From Cristatella mucedo (Eukaryota; Bryozoa; Phylactolaemata; Cristatellidae): a stretch of 64,000 bases of DNA. The notes below the pieces were generated by a model. It saw only the letters and a list, made by a program, of their open reading frames with translations, did not search any database and was not told the DNA's origin. Below are positions 12,929-27,080 of this stretch, one piece after another; position 1 is the first letter of the stretch; each line of letters starts with the position of its first letter. Position numbers and translations under genes: made by a program. The stretch spans positions 4,349,501 to 4,413,500 of the forward strand of contig WPIO01000031.1 in assembly GCA_009760855.2 (NCBI GenBank), read 5' to 3'.

Positions 12929-14196
12929 TGGTAGGAGGCACTTGGCCAGACTCAGCAGCCACACTGCAGAGCAGCACTGCTGAGGTGGGGGTCGGTTCTT
13001 TTTGTTCAATTAGACTCAAGTGAGCCGGTCGAACGGCTGCACAGCTGCTGAGAGTTTTCGGTGCTGTGGTCCCTTTGGTGCCTCGTTTGATTTCGGTCCT
13101 TTTTTGTGTTTCTACCAGGCTCCGCTGGCTGCTGACGCACGTTGCTGCCTCCTCCACCGGCCAGTCACTGCTGCTGCTGCTGTAGTCACCCTCCTCTGTT
13201 CCTCATAGGCAAGGGCAGTCAGTGGACAGGGTCCCCGAGGGGTGCTGGCTGTCCACTGCCTTTCCAGGCCCTTGTAATTAGTTTGCCTGAGCATGACATT
13301 TCTTGCCGATGCCAGTAGCCTGTCAGCTGGCCCGGATTCTGGCCAAATGTCAGCAGCTGCTAGTGGGGAAATGCAATTAGAGCTCCTCTTCAATGGGCAA
13401 AATCCCAGCCTCTCTTGTGCTCTTTGTCCTAGGGTGGTGGTGGTCACGGTGGGGGACTGGGCCCCAAGCCGAACTTGGCAGCCCCTGCTGGTTGACTCCA
13501 AAGACGAAGGCAGGGAGTGACCTCACGGAGAAGTGAGTGGCCGGCCACTCGGTGACCCACGTGGCCCCCACACGGAAGCTATCTATGGTCAACCTCCAGT
13601 AGTGGTCAACCTTCACAGCCAGTCGAAAGGAAGGCATCAGCTATTTCAGCAGCAGTCGCAGCTGGCTGGCACGGCCCTGCCTGTCGGCTGGGATGATGGC
13701 TGCTGCTGTCTCTGCTCAGGGCAACAGCTTTTGCCACCTGCCAGTGTTTTGAATCGGATCCATCCATCCAGCCATCCACTCGGGCCAACCAGTGATGGCC
13801 GAGACGGCTTAGATGGTTGGCTGCAGGACTGGGAGAGCTGCCTCTGACCGGAAATGCCCAAAAGCTCCAGACTAGGCTGCTCTGCTGCTGCAGTCAGTTT
13901 TGCACTCATGAAGTTTTAGTCGTCCAACGTGCACGACACGAAGCAGCCACTATCAATTCAGAGCCTAAATTCTGTTGCGGAAAAATCTGCCATTGACATA
14001 GGCTCACGAGAACGAAAGCCGTACGGCAGCCTTGACTTCGGGTGTCTCCTATCAAGCAGAAGCAGCACAACTATGCCACGTGTGGTGGGGCGGCACAGTC
14101 GTGGGTGGGCTGCCGTTGTAGACACGGTACATTGGTTGATATACCATGATGCCGACTGACCTGTAGAACAGGTGCAGCAAATCTTCTTGGCGCAGG

Positions 14197-14242
14197 TGCC
14201 TGCAGCAGCACCTGCAGATATGTGCAGGCGCTGCTGCAGGCA
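14197..14242. repeat. 20-bp inverted repeat, one mismatch, 6-nt loop
   Basis: The arms 14197-14216 and 14223-14242 pair with a single A:C mismatch around the loop GATATG. Pairing does not extend into the flanks. Confidence 0.85.
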
Positions 14243-14373
14243 TCTTATTCAAAGCAAAGTAACGCTACATTCATCATTCTGCTTCATGAAGGCAAGGGGT
14301 ATCTGCACGCAGCCAAGCGATGCATCGACCCAGTACTATGGAGACAAAAGTGATTACCTATTACCTGGGCTCG

Positions 14374-14405
14374 TGTTTGTGTGTGTGTGTGTGTGTATGT
14401 GTGTG
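14374..14405 (+). repeat. (GT)n microsatellite
   Basis: This is a short GT array with one TATG interruption, in sequence that is otherwise unassigned. Confidence 0.9.
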
Positions 14406-16014
14406 CGCGTGCACTTGCGTGTATGTACAGTTGTATATACAGTGCCGGCCCGACAAACCCACGAACCCAGAGGATCGAGGTATAAGCTAAACAATTATTT
14501 CAGCACTGTATGGACCACTCCCTAAACAATGTTTTTCCTAGTTACAGGATTCACGTGAGTTTGCAATGTTTGTAACGAATTGTGCATGCTCTCACCTTGG
14601 TTAGTTTACTGGATGTGAAAAACATGCAACATTACTTATTTTTGCATTTTCAAGTCGTTCGGAAAAAATTATGCATCTTGACCTGTGCCAGACACTCTTT
14701 CAAGAACGGTCAAAGTTGGAGACATCCGGTTTTGTGTATGCCTTGACGTAGACCAGATCTGGTTCAAGACTGTGCGAGACATCGATAGTGCAGTAGGAGC
14801 AGAATCCTGTCAACTAAATTTCATGATTAAAAAAGCTGCAGAACAGTCTAAAATTATAAAATTACTACAGAATAAAGCTAATACAACATAAAACTACTAC
14901 AGACTACAACCAATACAGTATAAAACTAGTACATAACCCTAATATAATAAATGATAAATAGTAATACAGTATATAATAAAAAATAAAAGTAACAATACTA
15001 ATACAGTACATACTATGATGTAGTGTATACTAATACAGAAATAAAACTCATACAGTATACAACTACTACAGAAAGAACTCTTGGCAAATACCTTAATATC
15101 TTAAGTGCTAAAAACTTGGTGATCTGCATGTATTAGAAAGTTTCTACTGAGAGTATCAGAAAGTAGTTCAATTAAGTGCATGCATTTGGAAAATTGAGAG
15201 GGTAGTACCTAAGGAATTGTTCAACAGAATTCTTAAATTCCTTGCTAATCAGAAAAGGTTATTTGGCAGTTTTTCCTATGTACCTTGCCATCGAGTTCTT
15301 GTAGTGTTTTCGAACCATGTCAGACCTTTGGTTGTGTATGCTCAAAAACAGCATGCTTCAAACCGTCTAGGATTGCTGAGAAAATACCCAACACGGTTGT
15401 TGAAATAAGTTTATAGAGAGAGTGATACTTCATCCAGGAAATCTTACTTCCCAGAACGCTTAAGATGGTGGTACCTAATAATCACATTCAAAAGTGGTGA
15501 CTATGTCGGAGGCCAGGAATTGCTCCAGATATTGCAAAAAGCAAGTTTGGGTAAAACAGATATCTAATTAAGAAAGTCGTTGATTTCTCCACCTAGAAAG
15601 CTAACCAAGGAGTCAGCAAGCACAATTTGTTACACATATTGCAGACTCTAGGGAATCCCATGTTGTAGTGAAATTTACAGGCAGGCTAAGTGACGGTATG
15701 TAAATGCTAGCATTAAGTAGGATCAAAATGTTACACCCAGATGTACACTGACTGGCAACCTGCAGCACAGACAGAGATTTATAGTACAGTTCAGTGTAGA
15801 TGTTGTATCTTAGCTAATAAATGAAGTTTAGTTATCGCGATCAAAGCGATAGCAGTGAAACTGAGTTAAAATGATCGGACTACTAATTTGACTACACTTT
15901 CCTCGTGGCGTCTTAAGAGACCCGGTAATACTTAAAGCACAAATTCTGTATACGACTTAAAATATGCCAATCATAAAAATCTACAAACCAATCGCACTGA
16001 ATAGTTAATCGAGT

Positions 16015-16190
16015 CTAAAAAATACTAGCTGATTTAAAAGCCTCTTTTTTCCACAGTGACAGAAGAGCCTTAAAGGCTATCACCACCTCTTGCGGCAGCA
16101 ATAAAGGACCGCCCACCGTATAATTCGAACCTACAACCTTGGGACCGAGGTCGTGAAGAGCAGCCACTTACCTAATTTGCTATTAAGTCT
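16015..16190 (-). mobile_element. tRNA-derived SINE, family A
   Basis: The minus-strand copy has the CACGACCTCGGTCCC segment, a degenerate B box (GGTTCGAATTA), the GGTGGTGATAGCC block and the 3' GAGGCTTTTAAATCAGCTAG end shared by the family. Confidence 0.65.
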
Positions 16191-16359
16191 ACATCTAACC
16201 TTGGCTTATAAGGACCGTTCGAGCATGTTGACAGTTTTATGTAGGAAGCTACCAGCAGTGTGCGCAAAAAGTGTGCTCAAATGAATAAGAAGTAGATGGT
16301 AATAACAAGCCCATCTGGCTGGCTGGCTAGGTCCAGGTATGGTCTTCTGTCTTGTCTCT

Positions 16360-16407
16360 CTCTCTCTCACACTACCTGCCTCTCTCCTTTCACCCGGAGC
16401 ACGTGAT

Positions 16408-16452
<45 letters not shown>
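16360..16452. repeat. short CT run and (GA)n microsatellite
   Basis: A short CT run at about 16360 is followed by about 40 bp of GA repeat at 16411-16452. Confidence 0.9.
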
Positions 16453-16683
16453 GGCTGAAGGAGGCTTGTGCGCTTGCACTCTGCTTCTTGCTGATTCAAG
16501 CTAGGTTTGGCTGGCTGCAGTGGTGGCCCCACAGTGCCACCTGGTGGCTGTGCTAGCAGTGCAGCTCGAAGGCAGCAGCTTTGCTAGCTCGAGGCTGTAC
16601 GTTCGAGAGCGTGCCACATCGAGCAGGCACAGCCTTCGCTGCTCGCGCATTACCTGGCTGTAGGCTTTGCGGCCGCTCGCGCG

Positions 16684-16732
16684 CGTGTGAGTCACGTGCA
16701 CGTGCGCACTCACACGTGCACACTCACACGGC
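16684..16732. other. cluster of E-box and AP-1-like motifs
   Basis: TGAGTCACGTG fuses an AP-1-like site with a CACGTG E-box. Two further CACGTG cores follow within about 25 bp, in a partly palindromic arrangement. A regulatory role is inference only. Confidence 0.3.
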
Positions 16733-17574
16733 CACTGCGTTGCTCTGTTTGCAGAAGGCAGCTGCTTTCAGGCGGCATTATCCCAGGACAATTCGCATAA
16801 GGGTAAGCAGTGCGAGAGCGGGCCACCGCTAAGAGCTGCTCGGCTCTCGGGGGCAGCAGCTTGCTCCGCGGGGTGGCCACCGCCGCGCAGAGCTGGCTAC
16901 TGCTTTCTCCTGCTCGTGACTCGTGGCTCTAGGTTCCGGTTCACTGTTGCACTTCGCTCGGGGCCGCGAGTGCCAGTCTTGCACGAAGCCGTGTTCGATG
17001 GCGAAGCCGATGGTGCAGGCCCCCAGCCTCTCTATGCCTGCTCTCCTCTTTGTTACATGCCTCTAACGTCTTAATTAAGTCTCAGGAGGCATCTCAGGCT
17101 GGGGCCAGAAAACGAGCCGAGCGAGTCAGCACTAGGCAGCACCTCTCTCGGTAGCCCTTCCAGGGTGGCCACCCTGAAGCTGATGGCGAAGACACCGGCT
17201 GCATAACGTTGGTGGGGGAGGGGCTGCAAGGCTCGCAGTGCAACTGTCGTTCACTCGGTGCCCACACATCGCCAGAGTCTGCAGGGCTCTCAGTGCCCGG
17301 CGGCTGCTGCTGCTCGCTTGCAAGCAGCAGCAGACGATCTCACGCACATGGGTTCAGCGTGTAAACGCCACATGAGTGTCCAGTTTGGCTGCTTGAAACG
17401 TTGGGGGAGTATGCTACCCCCCCCCCACGTGTCGACAGCACATAATAGGTCATGCTGGCGGTCGTCATCCAAGTGCTAAATGGCAATTGTTGGCACTAGG
17501 CTCTGCTGAAAATGCCCACTTGACCGCTGTGTCGAGTCCAGCTCTGTTCTACTGTGTTTGTTCACTGTCAGTTA

Positions 17575-17970
17575 TCCTTCGTATAAAATGCTAAGCCAAG
17601 CTCCCCCAAGTGGACTTCTTTTTGGGGATGACCTGTTTCTGCCAGGTAGCGCTGTTAACATGTTGCGCATAGTTCGCTCACGGAACGACATCTACTCTCC
17701 AACTGCCGACTATGGCACATCTTTTTCAGCGGTCCTGAACTGCTACTTCTATGCTACTCACTACCTCAACTGCTCTCCTAACTCTGCTATGCTTCCCACT
17801 TTCTCTTTGTTGCGTGAGACGAAGTCTGTTGGCTACCGAATGCGTACCGAAAGCCGCTTAGGCTGTGAGTGCGCTATACAAAACTCTCCTGCGTAACACC
17901 CACATGGTCTTTATGACTTTGTGGAGTTACTGACGGAGATACATTACATTACATTACATTACATTAACTG
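17575..17970 (+). mobile_element. second LINE family, 3' end with (ACATT)n tail
   Basis: This segment is repeated in the opposite orientation at about 26440-27080 and 32075-32330. It ends in GACGGAGATACATT followed by tandem ACATT units. Its frame around YLNCSPNSAMLPTFSLLRE is shared with the 26.5-kb copy (YLNCPPDSAMLLTFSLLRE). It is judged to be the C-terminal and 3' part of an L2/CR1-type LINE. Confidence 0.6.
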
Positions 17971-19440
<1,470 letters not shown>

Positions 19441-19555
19441 TCTCTCTGTCTATAAAAGCCTATCTTCGGAACAAAGTACTACGAAGGTGGTGGCAACGAA
19501 ACCACGAAAGAGCTCAACACATAGATAATCTCAAAAGACGTGTCAGCGGTGGTGT

Positions 19556-19987
19556 CTAGCGATGGACGAATTTACGCATCTCAAGCATGTCAGTGGTCGA
19601 CATCCCAAGAGAAAGAAGTAACAGCATTGAGCAAATTGAGTCACACAACAGCCACACAATATTGACCTCAATCGTGATCTCGATCTCTGGATCTAGCCTA
19701 CGATTCGACGGGTGGGTGAAATATGCACGAGGCGCTCGCATTGAGACTTGCCCCAAAGAGGCGATAAGACTGGACCAGGCACTTGGCCGTGGCAGCTCGG
19801 ACAAGAGCAGCGTTTGGTCGAGCAGGTTCAGCAGCCGAGTCTGCTGCACTTTCGCCACTACATTTCTGATCTGTGATTCCAGACTTGCATCGACGAAGAC
19901 TGGCAGATCACTACAATTTTGCTGTGTCGAGGTGGAAGATTCGTGCTTTTTGATCTTACCGAAACAATCTCTCGCAGCCCGAGGCAT
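19556..19987 (-). CDS. unassigned open frame, possible exon
   Basis: This minus-strand open frame of up to 143 codons includes a leucine-rich, helical-looking stretch (VVAKVQQTRLLNLLDQTLLL) and normal-looking codon composition outside low-complexity DNA. I recognise no family. The plus strand is also open for about 200 codons here, so either strand or neither may be coding. A second minus-strand ATG at 20105 starts a charged 23-codon frame, but no valid splice joining the two was found. Confidence 0.3.
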   Translation of the reverse strand: MPRAARDCFGKIKKHESSTSTQQNCSDLPVFVDASLESQIRNVVAKVQQTRLLNLLDQTLLLSELPRPSAWSSLIASLGQVSMRAPRAYFTHPSNRRLDPEIEITIEVNIVWLLCDSICSMLLLLSLGMSTTDMLEMRKFVHR

Positions 19988-20755
19988 GCGTGGACGGCAG
20001 GCAGTGCAGTGGTCGCCGTCTAGGTGTGCTGCCCTACTGCCGACAGTCTGTTTCTTTGGCTGCCTGGTCGTGCTCTGTCCGGTTGTACTTGGTCTCTGTC
20101 ACCATCTGGCCCGTGGATGTTGCAGCCTCCCCTCTACAGACCTACACAAGACAACCGGAGGCCCGCTATGGGTTATCGTAGGCAATCTAAGTGGTCTGCC
20201 TAGAAGTGGTGGTCAAAGAAGCTGATGACTACTTTGTTTACATGTAATTTGCACCGAGCAATATTTGTGGCTTCAGCATCATTTGCTCTCAGGCTCCGTG
20301 GTTCTTTTAATGTACTTTCAATGGAGCAGCAATCGCTTGTTATCATCGTAAATAATTGCCGATACAGAAAACGCTAAAGCAGGTAGGCTCCTCCCCCCCC
20401 CCGAGGCAGTGCAGCCTCTGGCATGACATACATTGGCTGACCTTTCTATAGAGCTTCATTGAGTTTCATCGAGAAGAAATACGCAGCTAGCTAGCAGTGC
20501 TTGCTTGTGATTTTACGGTAGGGTTTTACGTTATGACCCTTGTCTCCATAGTTACTACCTACCATTTCTTGATTCAGTAGCATATCATTGTTTTGGAGTG
20601 GCAATGATGTAATGTTTTGCAATGAATCTCCGTCTGTAACTTCACAAAGCTAAAAGGACAAAGTTGGTGTTGGGCTGTAGAGTAAGCCTAAGCGGATTTC
20701 GGTGCTGATTTGATAGCCAAAGAAGACGAAAGTGTCATCAGTGAGAAGACTGTTC

Positions 20756-20845
20756 AGCTAATCAGCAAATACAAAGTGCCTAGAAAGAGATTCTGTTGAT
20801 GAGTTCTGTGATGGCGCTTTATCAAGCGTTATTATTATTATGCAA
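20756..20845 (+). mobile_element. LINE family 1, 3' end fragment
   Basis: It contains the degenerate LINE 3' terminus (CAAATACAAAGTGCCTAGA, then GATGGCGCTTTATCAAG) followed by ATT units. Confidence 0.75.
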
Positions 20846-21109
20846 GATCTGATGCTCCAGAATAATATTGATAATACCAATAATAGGTTGTTAGTATTGC
20901 ACAAAAAGAGAACTAAATCTATATCCATATGCTCTACAACTCGGCTCCCTACGACAATTCCTGGCTACTTCTGCTGACCCCCGAATGATCCTGCCTAATA
21001 AAGAGGACAAACTTCTGCAGAGATTCAACCTATGCTCATTGCTTCCAAAACAGCGACAGCAGCAAGGACTTATCGTACCGTCGATCCACTCTGTAGTAAG
21101 CTCTGGGCT

Positions 21110-21214
<105 letters not shown>

Positions 21215-21610
21215 CATCCGCATCAAGCAGAATTTCCTTACGCCGTCTAGAGCAACGTGGCCACTCCCAGCCACAACGCTTTATAATATTATTTTAATAA
21301 TTAATATGATTGGAATATGGTTTATTTATTGGAATTTTGATATTATTTATTTTGGAAACATTTAGAATAATATTTCCAAAGAAAAGCCGCAAGAAGAAAG
21401 GAAGCCCCGCTAGTGTCTGTGGCGGCTTCGCCAAAGCTGAAAAGCTGGACGAAGTCGGTCGGTCGGTCGGTCGGTTCTTTTTCTTCTTCTTCTTCTACCA
21501 GGCTTCACTTCAGATTGGCCTTCAGCTGGTCATTATTGAGCTGCACTCGATACGCGGGAACGAGACGTGCAGTGACCTCGACTCGGGTTTCTTCGGTTTT
21601 TGAAGTCGCC

Positions 21611-21685
21611 AGCTGTGGGTACGCAAGCTGAAGGTGCCCAAGCTGAAGGTGCAGAAGCTGTAGGTGCAGAAGCTGTAGGTACAGA
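21611..21685. repeat. 15-bp tandem repeat, five units
   Basis: The unit is AGCTGNAGGTGCAGA with variants. Because 15 is a multiple of 3, the minus strand reads as an Ala-Ser-Ala-Pro-Thr pentapeptide repeat inside a 92-codon open frame (21533-21811). There is no other evidence that the frame is coding. Confidence 0.7.
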
Positions 21686-24600
21686 GCCGACGTAAGCGAG
21701 CGGATGGCTATTCGTGGACTTGCCGCACTGCCATACGCGTAGCAGGCATTGGGCCGTTCGTTGCCGCTCCAGCGCCGTACGTACGCTTAAATTCGCGGAA
21801 TTTCGCGTCAACCACTCGGTCCCCCGTCAGCGACCGCGCGACTGTCGAACTCCCGACATTTGGACGCGAAATGGGGGAATACTATGTACGGTCAGTGCTG
21901 AATATTTTTCTGACCATGCAATTCATGTCACAAATTTGCAGCTCATTTGATGTTCCCCGTCGTTTAACGTCGGCGTGAGCTTATCATGGCGTTCCAAAAA
22001 GAGATCCGTCGATGTGCATCTACTTCTATATCTATGGATGAGCTACAGATAGATACTGCGAGTGTGTGATGTCTATGAGATGAGTCATACAGCCATACTA
22101 AGTCGAAATGTCTATCGTAGCAATGCAGGGAGAAAGAATTGCCTTTAGCTTTGGATACCGCCATTGAACGCTAAGGAGAGCCGCTTGCAATACGAGTTGT
22201 GTGCCATTAGTCTAAATTGGGTACCGATCATATCATTTTACGCCAACTAAACCTTAACAAGTGGCTTAGGATAAATAAATTGACCGTTAAAATAGAAAAA
22301 GCTGATAACTAGCATGCTAAATTGCAAATATATTCACCGAACCATGTCCTAAGACTCTTTATCGAATGCCTGCAGAGCATCTTGACCTGAAAAGCATTTT
22401 TGCTTTTGCATCGTTAGTCAAAGTCTTGGCTAGACCGTGTGCGCTGCAAGTCAGTAGTTATTAGTATTTCTTTATTTATATCATGGATAAAGTATAGAAA
22501 ATCACCCTAAGCTTTCGACATCGAATCACTCAATTTTTTTAAGTAAATTGGATGCATAAGAAAGAAAGAAAGTACACCCGCTTTCGGCTAGCGAGGAAAA
22601 TGTATGGCGTCCGATGCCCGGTATTTTTCAATCACGTCTACTTAAAGACCAAGTTGATCCCTGTCCGGAAAATCTCCAGAATCAAGTCTGCAGGGTGCAC
22701 TATGTTACAGCAATCAGATCAAACAAAAATTGGCCAGAAATCGGTAGCGAGAAGCTTGATTTCAAGTGAACATTGTACCTTCAAGTACACAGTAATTATA
22801 AAATACCCAACAAATTTCAGGCAGTTTCACGGGCGAGGTTCTCATACAAATGGGCTAAAAATAGGCTGTCTACTACAATCCATCAAAATCTACATGCATC
22901 CGCTGTAAATCCACCAGAAATCGGCTGCCTGAAGCTCCAAGTTGGACTGCATACTACACAAGCTATCGTTCATGCCCACCAACAAAATTTCGCGACATCG
23001 CTCGCTTTCTCATGCAATCAACTGCAATTGATTGCAGCGACCGGTGACAATCCCAATCAACTTGGGATTTCCCTTGCTACAGAAGTTCGTCCTGTAAGCA
23101 TTAGTAGTAGTCGTGAGATTTGATACTTTGCCTCACTCTAATTTTTAATCGACCTATCCACGTGTACACAGGCTAGTAAGGTTCCCGAGGCGGCAGAATG
23201 ACGAGCCAAAGAGTAGCCAAATTAAATTAAGATGGAAATCAGCTTGGGGATTACAGTTGACTCAGCCAGTTATTTTGGGCCACTACGAGTATAGGGTCTG
23301 AATTCAGCAAAAAATCAAAGCACTGTTTGCACTAAGTCTGTGGAATTTACAACACAAGCGAAGTCATGATTACGCCGCAAGGGAAGAGCCAGACCTAGAC
23401 CGCACCCTGCAGACGAGGGCTGAGGCAGACGATCACCGGAGTTCGACTTGCCAGGAGGCATGCTGCTCGGCTCGCATCTCCAGGTTCGGTCGCGGGGGAT
23501 GACCGTGCTGCCTCCTTTAGTTTCCTTGCCCATGTTTTGTTTGATTTTTATGATTTATCGTGGGGAGTTTTGCTAGGGGCGTGTTCCTTACAAAACAATG
23601 CTCGTGCTCACTTTTACAATACTGCAGTACTTTTTCACTTTAACATGAGCAAGTCAACAAGGATATATCTTGTTAGCCGTACGTACGGTCTCGACAACGT
23701 CGTAGTCGCCTCATCCGTTGTAAGGTTAAGCTACACATTGAGCTATTGTATGCATGTCTATGATCTGCTGGTTATAACTAACCTGCTCTCGGTAGATTCC
23801 TTATTGGATGATCAGTGAAATGTGAGCTCTGCATTATTATTCTAGTATTCACCTCATATCTCGCTATCACACGTAGGTGCTAATTATAGCTGAGACGTGA
23901 TCTCACTAAACTAGGACTATCCAATTCTTGTGAAGGCTGAAAAAATCACTCGGCATGGATTTACAAGTGCATAGCTTGTAGCAGTAGCAGGAGGTGCAGC
24001 CTAATGGTTGTGTTCTAACCACGGCTCGAGGCAGACATAGTGAAATTTTTTATTAAATTCTACAGTGCTGTTCATCTAGTTGTGGAGGGAAATGAGTGTA
24101 CATGATCGCTAAATAACTTGCACAGTGATCACATCTTTCCCGACGTACAGCTGTTTATGGTATCAGTGCTGCTCGCTGGCAAACGGGCACATAAGCAATT
24201 TCTTCCACAACAGTTAGACATGCAGAACATTTCGTATCGTTGTAGAAAGATGCTTGTCACTATAAAGCAGCAGAATGGTGATTCAACAATAACTTCAATC
24301 TTCTAGCGGTCGTCACCTGAAAGATCGTAATCAGTAAAATGCAATTAGATTAACAGGAAAAGCAGAAATAAGTTCGTGCTCAAGCTCGTGAATGAGACTT
24401 CAGTGGATGTTTTCTGGGTGCCAAATATTCAAGGCATCTGCTTGGTCAAGACAAAATGATGATTGAAGAATACAAGCAAGGTATTGTAAAGGGCATCAAG
24501 GGTGGTTGCCATCGAGCATTTTATGGATATCGCAGGTCGCATTTGGTGTACGAAGAACCATTTAAGAAGAGCAAATACCAATCGATAGACATCGCACAAT

Positions 24601-25215
24601 GGTACTGAAAATCACTGTTGAAGCCATGGACGCCATGAATGACCTAAGAGAAAAACCAAGAGAATGCCATTAATTTTTACAATGCAGCCTTAATCTTCAC
24701 TTTCAGCTTTCGTCGCTGTGAAAGGCGATCAAGGATCCACCTGTTTGAGCACTCTAGTGGTTCTGTTCTAGCTAGCTAGGTTCAAACGCCGTCAACATAC
24801 CAAAAGTGAGTGGTGCAAATGCCCACCATATTTATGAGCAATGGCACTCTTGGCTTTGACATAAGCTCGGGCTCACATCTGATGTGCCTGTAAATTTCCC
24901 TATTGCACTCTGGGGCACTTACAAGATGCTACCTGAGTGGGCACTAACCATGCATATAGTCAGCAGCCAGTGCCCAAGGCTCGGCCTCCTTACCATAAGA
25001 AGACTCATAAGCATAGCCACTTCATGGTGTGAGGTGGCACCCTGCTGAAACAGAGACTCACCAGCAAGTAGTGCTTACGAGAGTTGCACCTCTCCCACCA
25101 GAAATTGTATTTTAGCTCAGACTGATATCTTTACTATTCACTAAATGCGTAGTTTTACTCATGAAACTTTTTTGTGAACCGGAAGTTATGTTATAAAGTC
25201 GCGAAAGCCTCTGTC
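21686..25215. other. no gene recognised
   Basis: This is moderately AT-rich sequence with short open frames only. No recognised gene, SINE or LINE was found by eye. Confidence 0.4.
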
Positions 25216-25578
25216 TCAACCTTGTAAAAAAACTAAAGTTTGCTCGCCGATTCTGAGAGTTTCAACCCGCAGGTCTAAAGCTCGCCGATACTCTGATCCC
25301 TTTAAGCAGCGTAAAAAATACCTATCCAGTAATACCATAGCATACATCGTCCGCTTAAAGAAAGGGTAACCTCCCCTGGAAACCAATGCTGAACTAAAAT
25401 TCGCGAGTAGCGGCAGACACTCGTTAGTGGCAACCAGCGTTCCGTAGTCTCGCACGGGATGACCAACGGTTGCAAGGCACCAGTCGGCGCTGACAACACC
25501 ATCTATTGCTCGAGTAGCAGTAGTAGCAAGTCCCTCGATGGCAACGAGAGGCATCAAGACACGAACTGCTGCTTGCAT
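25216..25578 (-). CDS. unassigned 120-codon open frame
   Basis: This open frame starts at an ATG and ends at a stop, and lies immediately left of a plus-strand LINE fragment. The predicted protein is compositionally balanced, with a hydrophobic start and a basic, aromatic centre (PFFKRTMYAMVLLDRYFLR). No family is recognised. It may be a chance frame, a host exon or part of an old element. Confidence 0.25.
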   Translation of the reverse strand: MQAAVRVLMPLVAIEGLATTATRAIDGVVSADWCLATVGHPVRDYGTLVATNECLPLLANFSSALVSRGGYPFFKRTMYAMVLLDRYFLRCLKGSEYRRALDLRVETLRIGEQTLVFLQG

Positions 25579-25599
25579 CTTTGGCTACCCCAAGCACGA

Positions 25600-26365
25600 T
25601 GCTTCATAACATTGCTAAAATTCGTGCTTGTTTAGATAAGGATACCACGTCCAAGTTGGTCCATGCATTCGTGACATCCCGTCTCGACTTCTGCAACTCA
25701 CTGCTTACTGGCCTACCGGCATGTGCAATCAGGCGATTGCAGACGGTGCAAAACTCTGCAGCTAGGCTTGTCTGTCGTGAGCGTCGCAGTTGCCACATTA
25801 CTCCACTTCTCGCCGACCTGCACTGGCTACCAGTCAAGCAACTGAGTGACTTCAAGGTTTTGTCGCTCACTTTTAGGTCCCTTCATTCGCTCCAGCCTAT
25901 CTCTCAGATATACTCACCCATCAGGTCAAGCATCGTACCACCTGCTTTTCGGAATCCAACTGTCTAGAAATACCTCGTACAAGTCTTAAACCCTTTAGAG
26001 ACCATGCATTTAGTTCGTGTGCTCCCAAAGCCTGGAACTACCTCCCGACCTGCATCAGAACATACCCTGACCTGACCACATTTAAAAGGAACTTAAAAAC
26101 ACCTATTTAGGACAGCATTTAGTGGGTCCCTGTGATTCGTTCTTGATGTGCTTATGCATGCTGACACTGTGCATGCTGCCACTAACCACATTTGCATGCT
26201 GACCCTGTGCATGTCACCCCTAACCATATTATTAATTTTGTTTGTTTTTTAAGCATGATTTTACTTACCATTCAATTGCATTTCCCTTTGCAGCAAATGT
26301 AAAGCGCCTAGAGAGAGATTAAGTTCTCTGAGGGCGCTTTATCAAGTGCATTATTATTACTATTA
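25600..26365 (+). mobile_element. LINE family 1, RT C-terminal part and 3' UTR
   Basis: It encodes LVHAFVTSRLDFCNSLL, LVCRERRSCHITPLL and LHWLPVKQ, the segment downstream of the RT catalytic core in L2/CR1-type LINEs. The frame breaks after about 25910. The 3' UTR ends in GCGCTTTATCAAGTG plus ATT units. The copy is 5'-truncated and inactive. It lacks the extra base that breaks the 37.7-kb and 55.2-kb copies. Confidence 0.85.
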
Positions 26366-26439
26366 TTAGATCAGCTAATATTAATACAGAAATTTATAAT
26401 GAGGATCCTACTTGCATCCTACGACTTGAGCAATGTAAT

Positions 26440-27080
26440 GTAATGCAATATATATCCGTCTGTAACTCCACAAGGCCACGACTATGTGGGTGTTATGCTA
26501 GAAAGGTTTCTATAGCGAAATCTAAACGGCTTCCAGTACACATTCAGTAGCCAACAGATTCACTTCACGCAACAAAGAGAAAGTGAGAAGCATAGCTGAG
26601 TCTGGAGGGCAATTGAGATAGTAAATAGCATGAAAGCAGCAGCTCAAGACGGCTGGAAAGGATATGCCACAGTCGGCAGAAAGAGAGTAGATGCCGCTGC
26701 CTAAGAATAGGGAAAGTGAGTTCCACAGTCTATGACATTCAGAGCAATGGCCTCTGTCGCCCATGGTCTTTAAGCATAGGAATGGAATAGCTCATGTATT
26801 GTCCATACAGGACCTGATGGGAACCGGGAGGATGAACCTGTAGCAGCAGTTCAACTAGGTACGAAGGAGCCAAGCCTCGGTGGGCCTTGCGGGTCAGCGT
26901 AAGAACTTACATCTGTATCTGTTGACCAACAAGAAGCCGCCGAAGCTACTTCAGCAACAGAGACACGTGATCAAAGCTCCGGAATTTGTTTACTAGCCTT
27001 GCAGCTGTATTCATTACTAGCAGCAATGGCCTCGTGGCTTTTTTCGGTAGACGCTAAAATGGAATTACAATTATCTAGCC
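26440..27080 (-). mobile_element. second LINE family, inactive fragment
   Basis: On the minus strand, broken frames contain NTAARLV, a VLTL block, RGLAPSYLVELL and LWNSLSLFL, in the order typical of the C-terminal part of L2/CR1-type LINE proteins. The 3' end is the ATACATTACATT-type tail, seen on the plus strand as TAATGTAATG. Confidence 0.65.

Noticed and set aside
13100-13209. Exon candidate after acceptor TTTCTACCAG, ending in a stop, as the FAM53 terminal exon
   Set aside because: The acceptor is excellent and the phase fits, but the peptide has no resemblance to the FAM53 C-terminus.
14197-14242. microRNA precursor
   Set aside because: Pairing stops at 20 bp and the loop is only 6 nt, too short for a canonical precursor.
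16755-16802. Mini-exon between TGTTTGCAG and GTAAGC
   Set aside because: Both splice signals are good, but it encodes only 16 residues with no similarity and no neighbouring exon.
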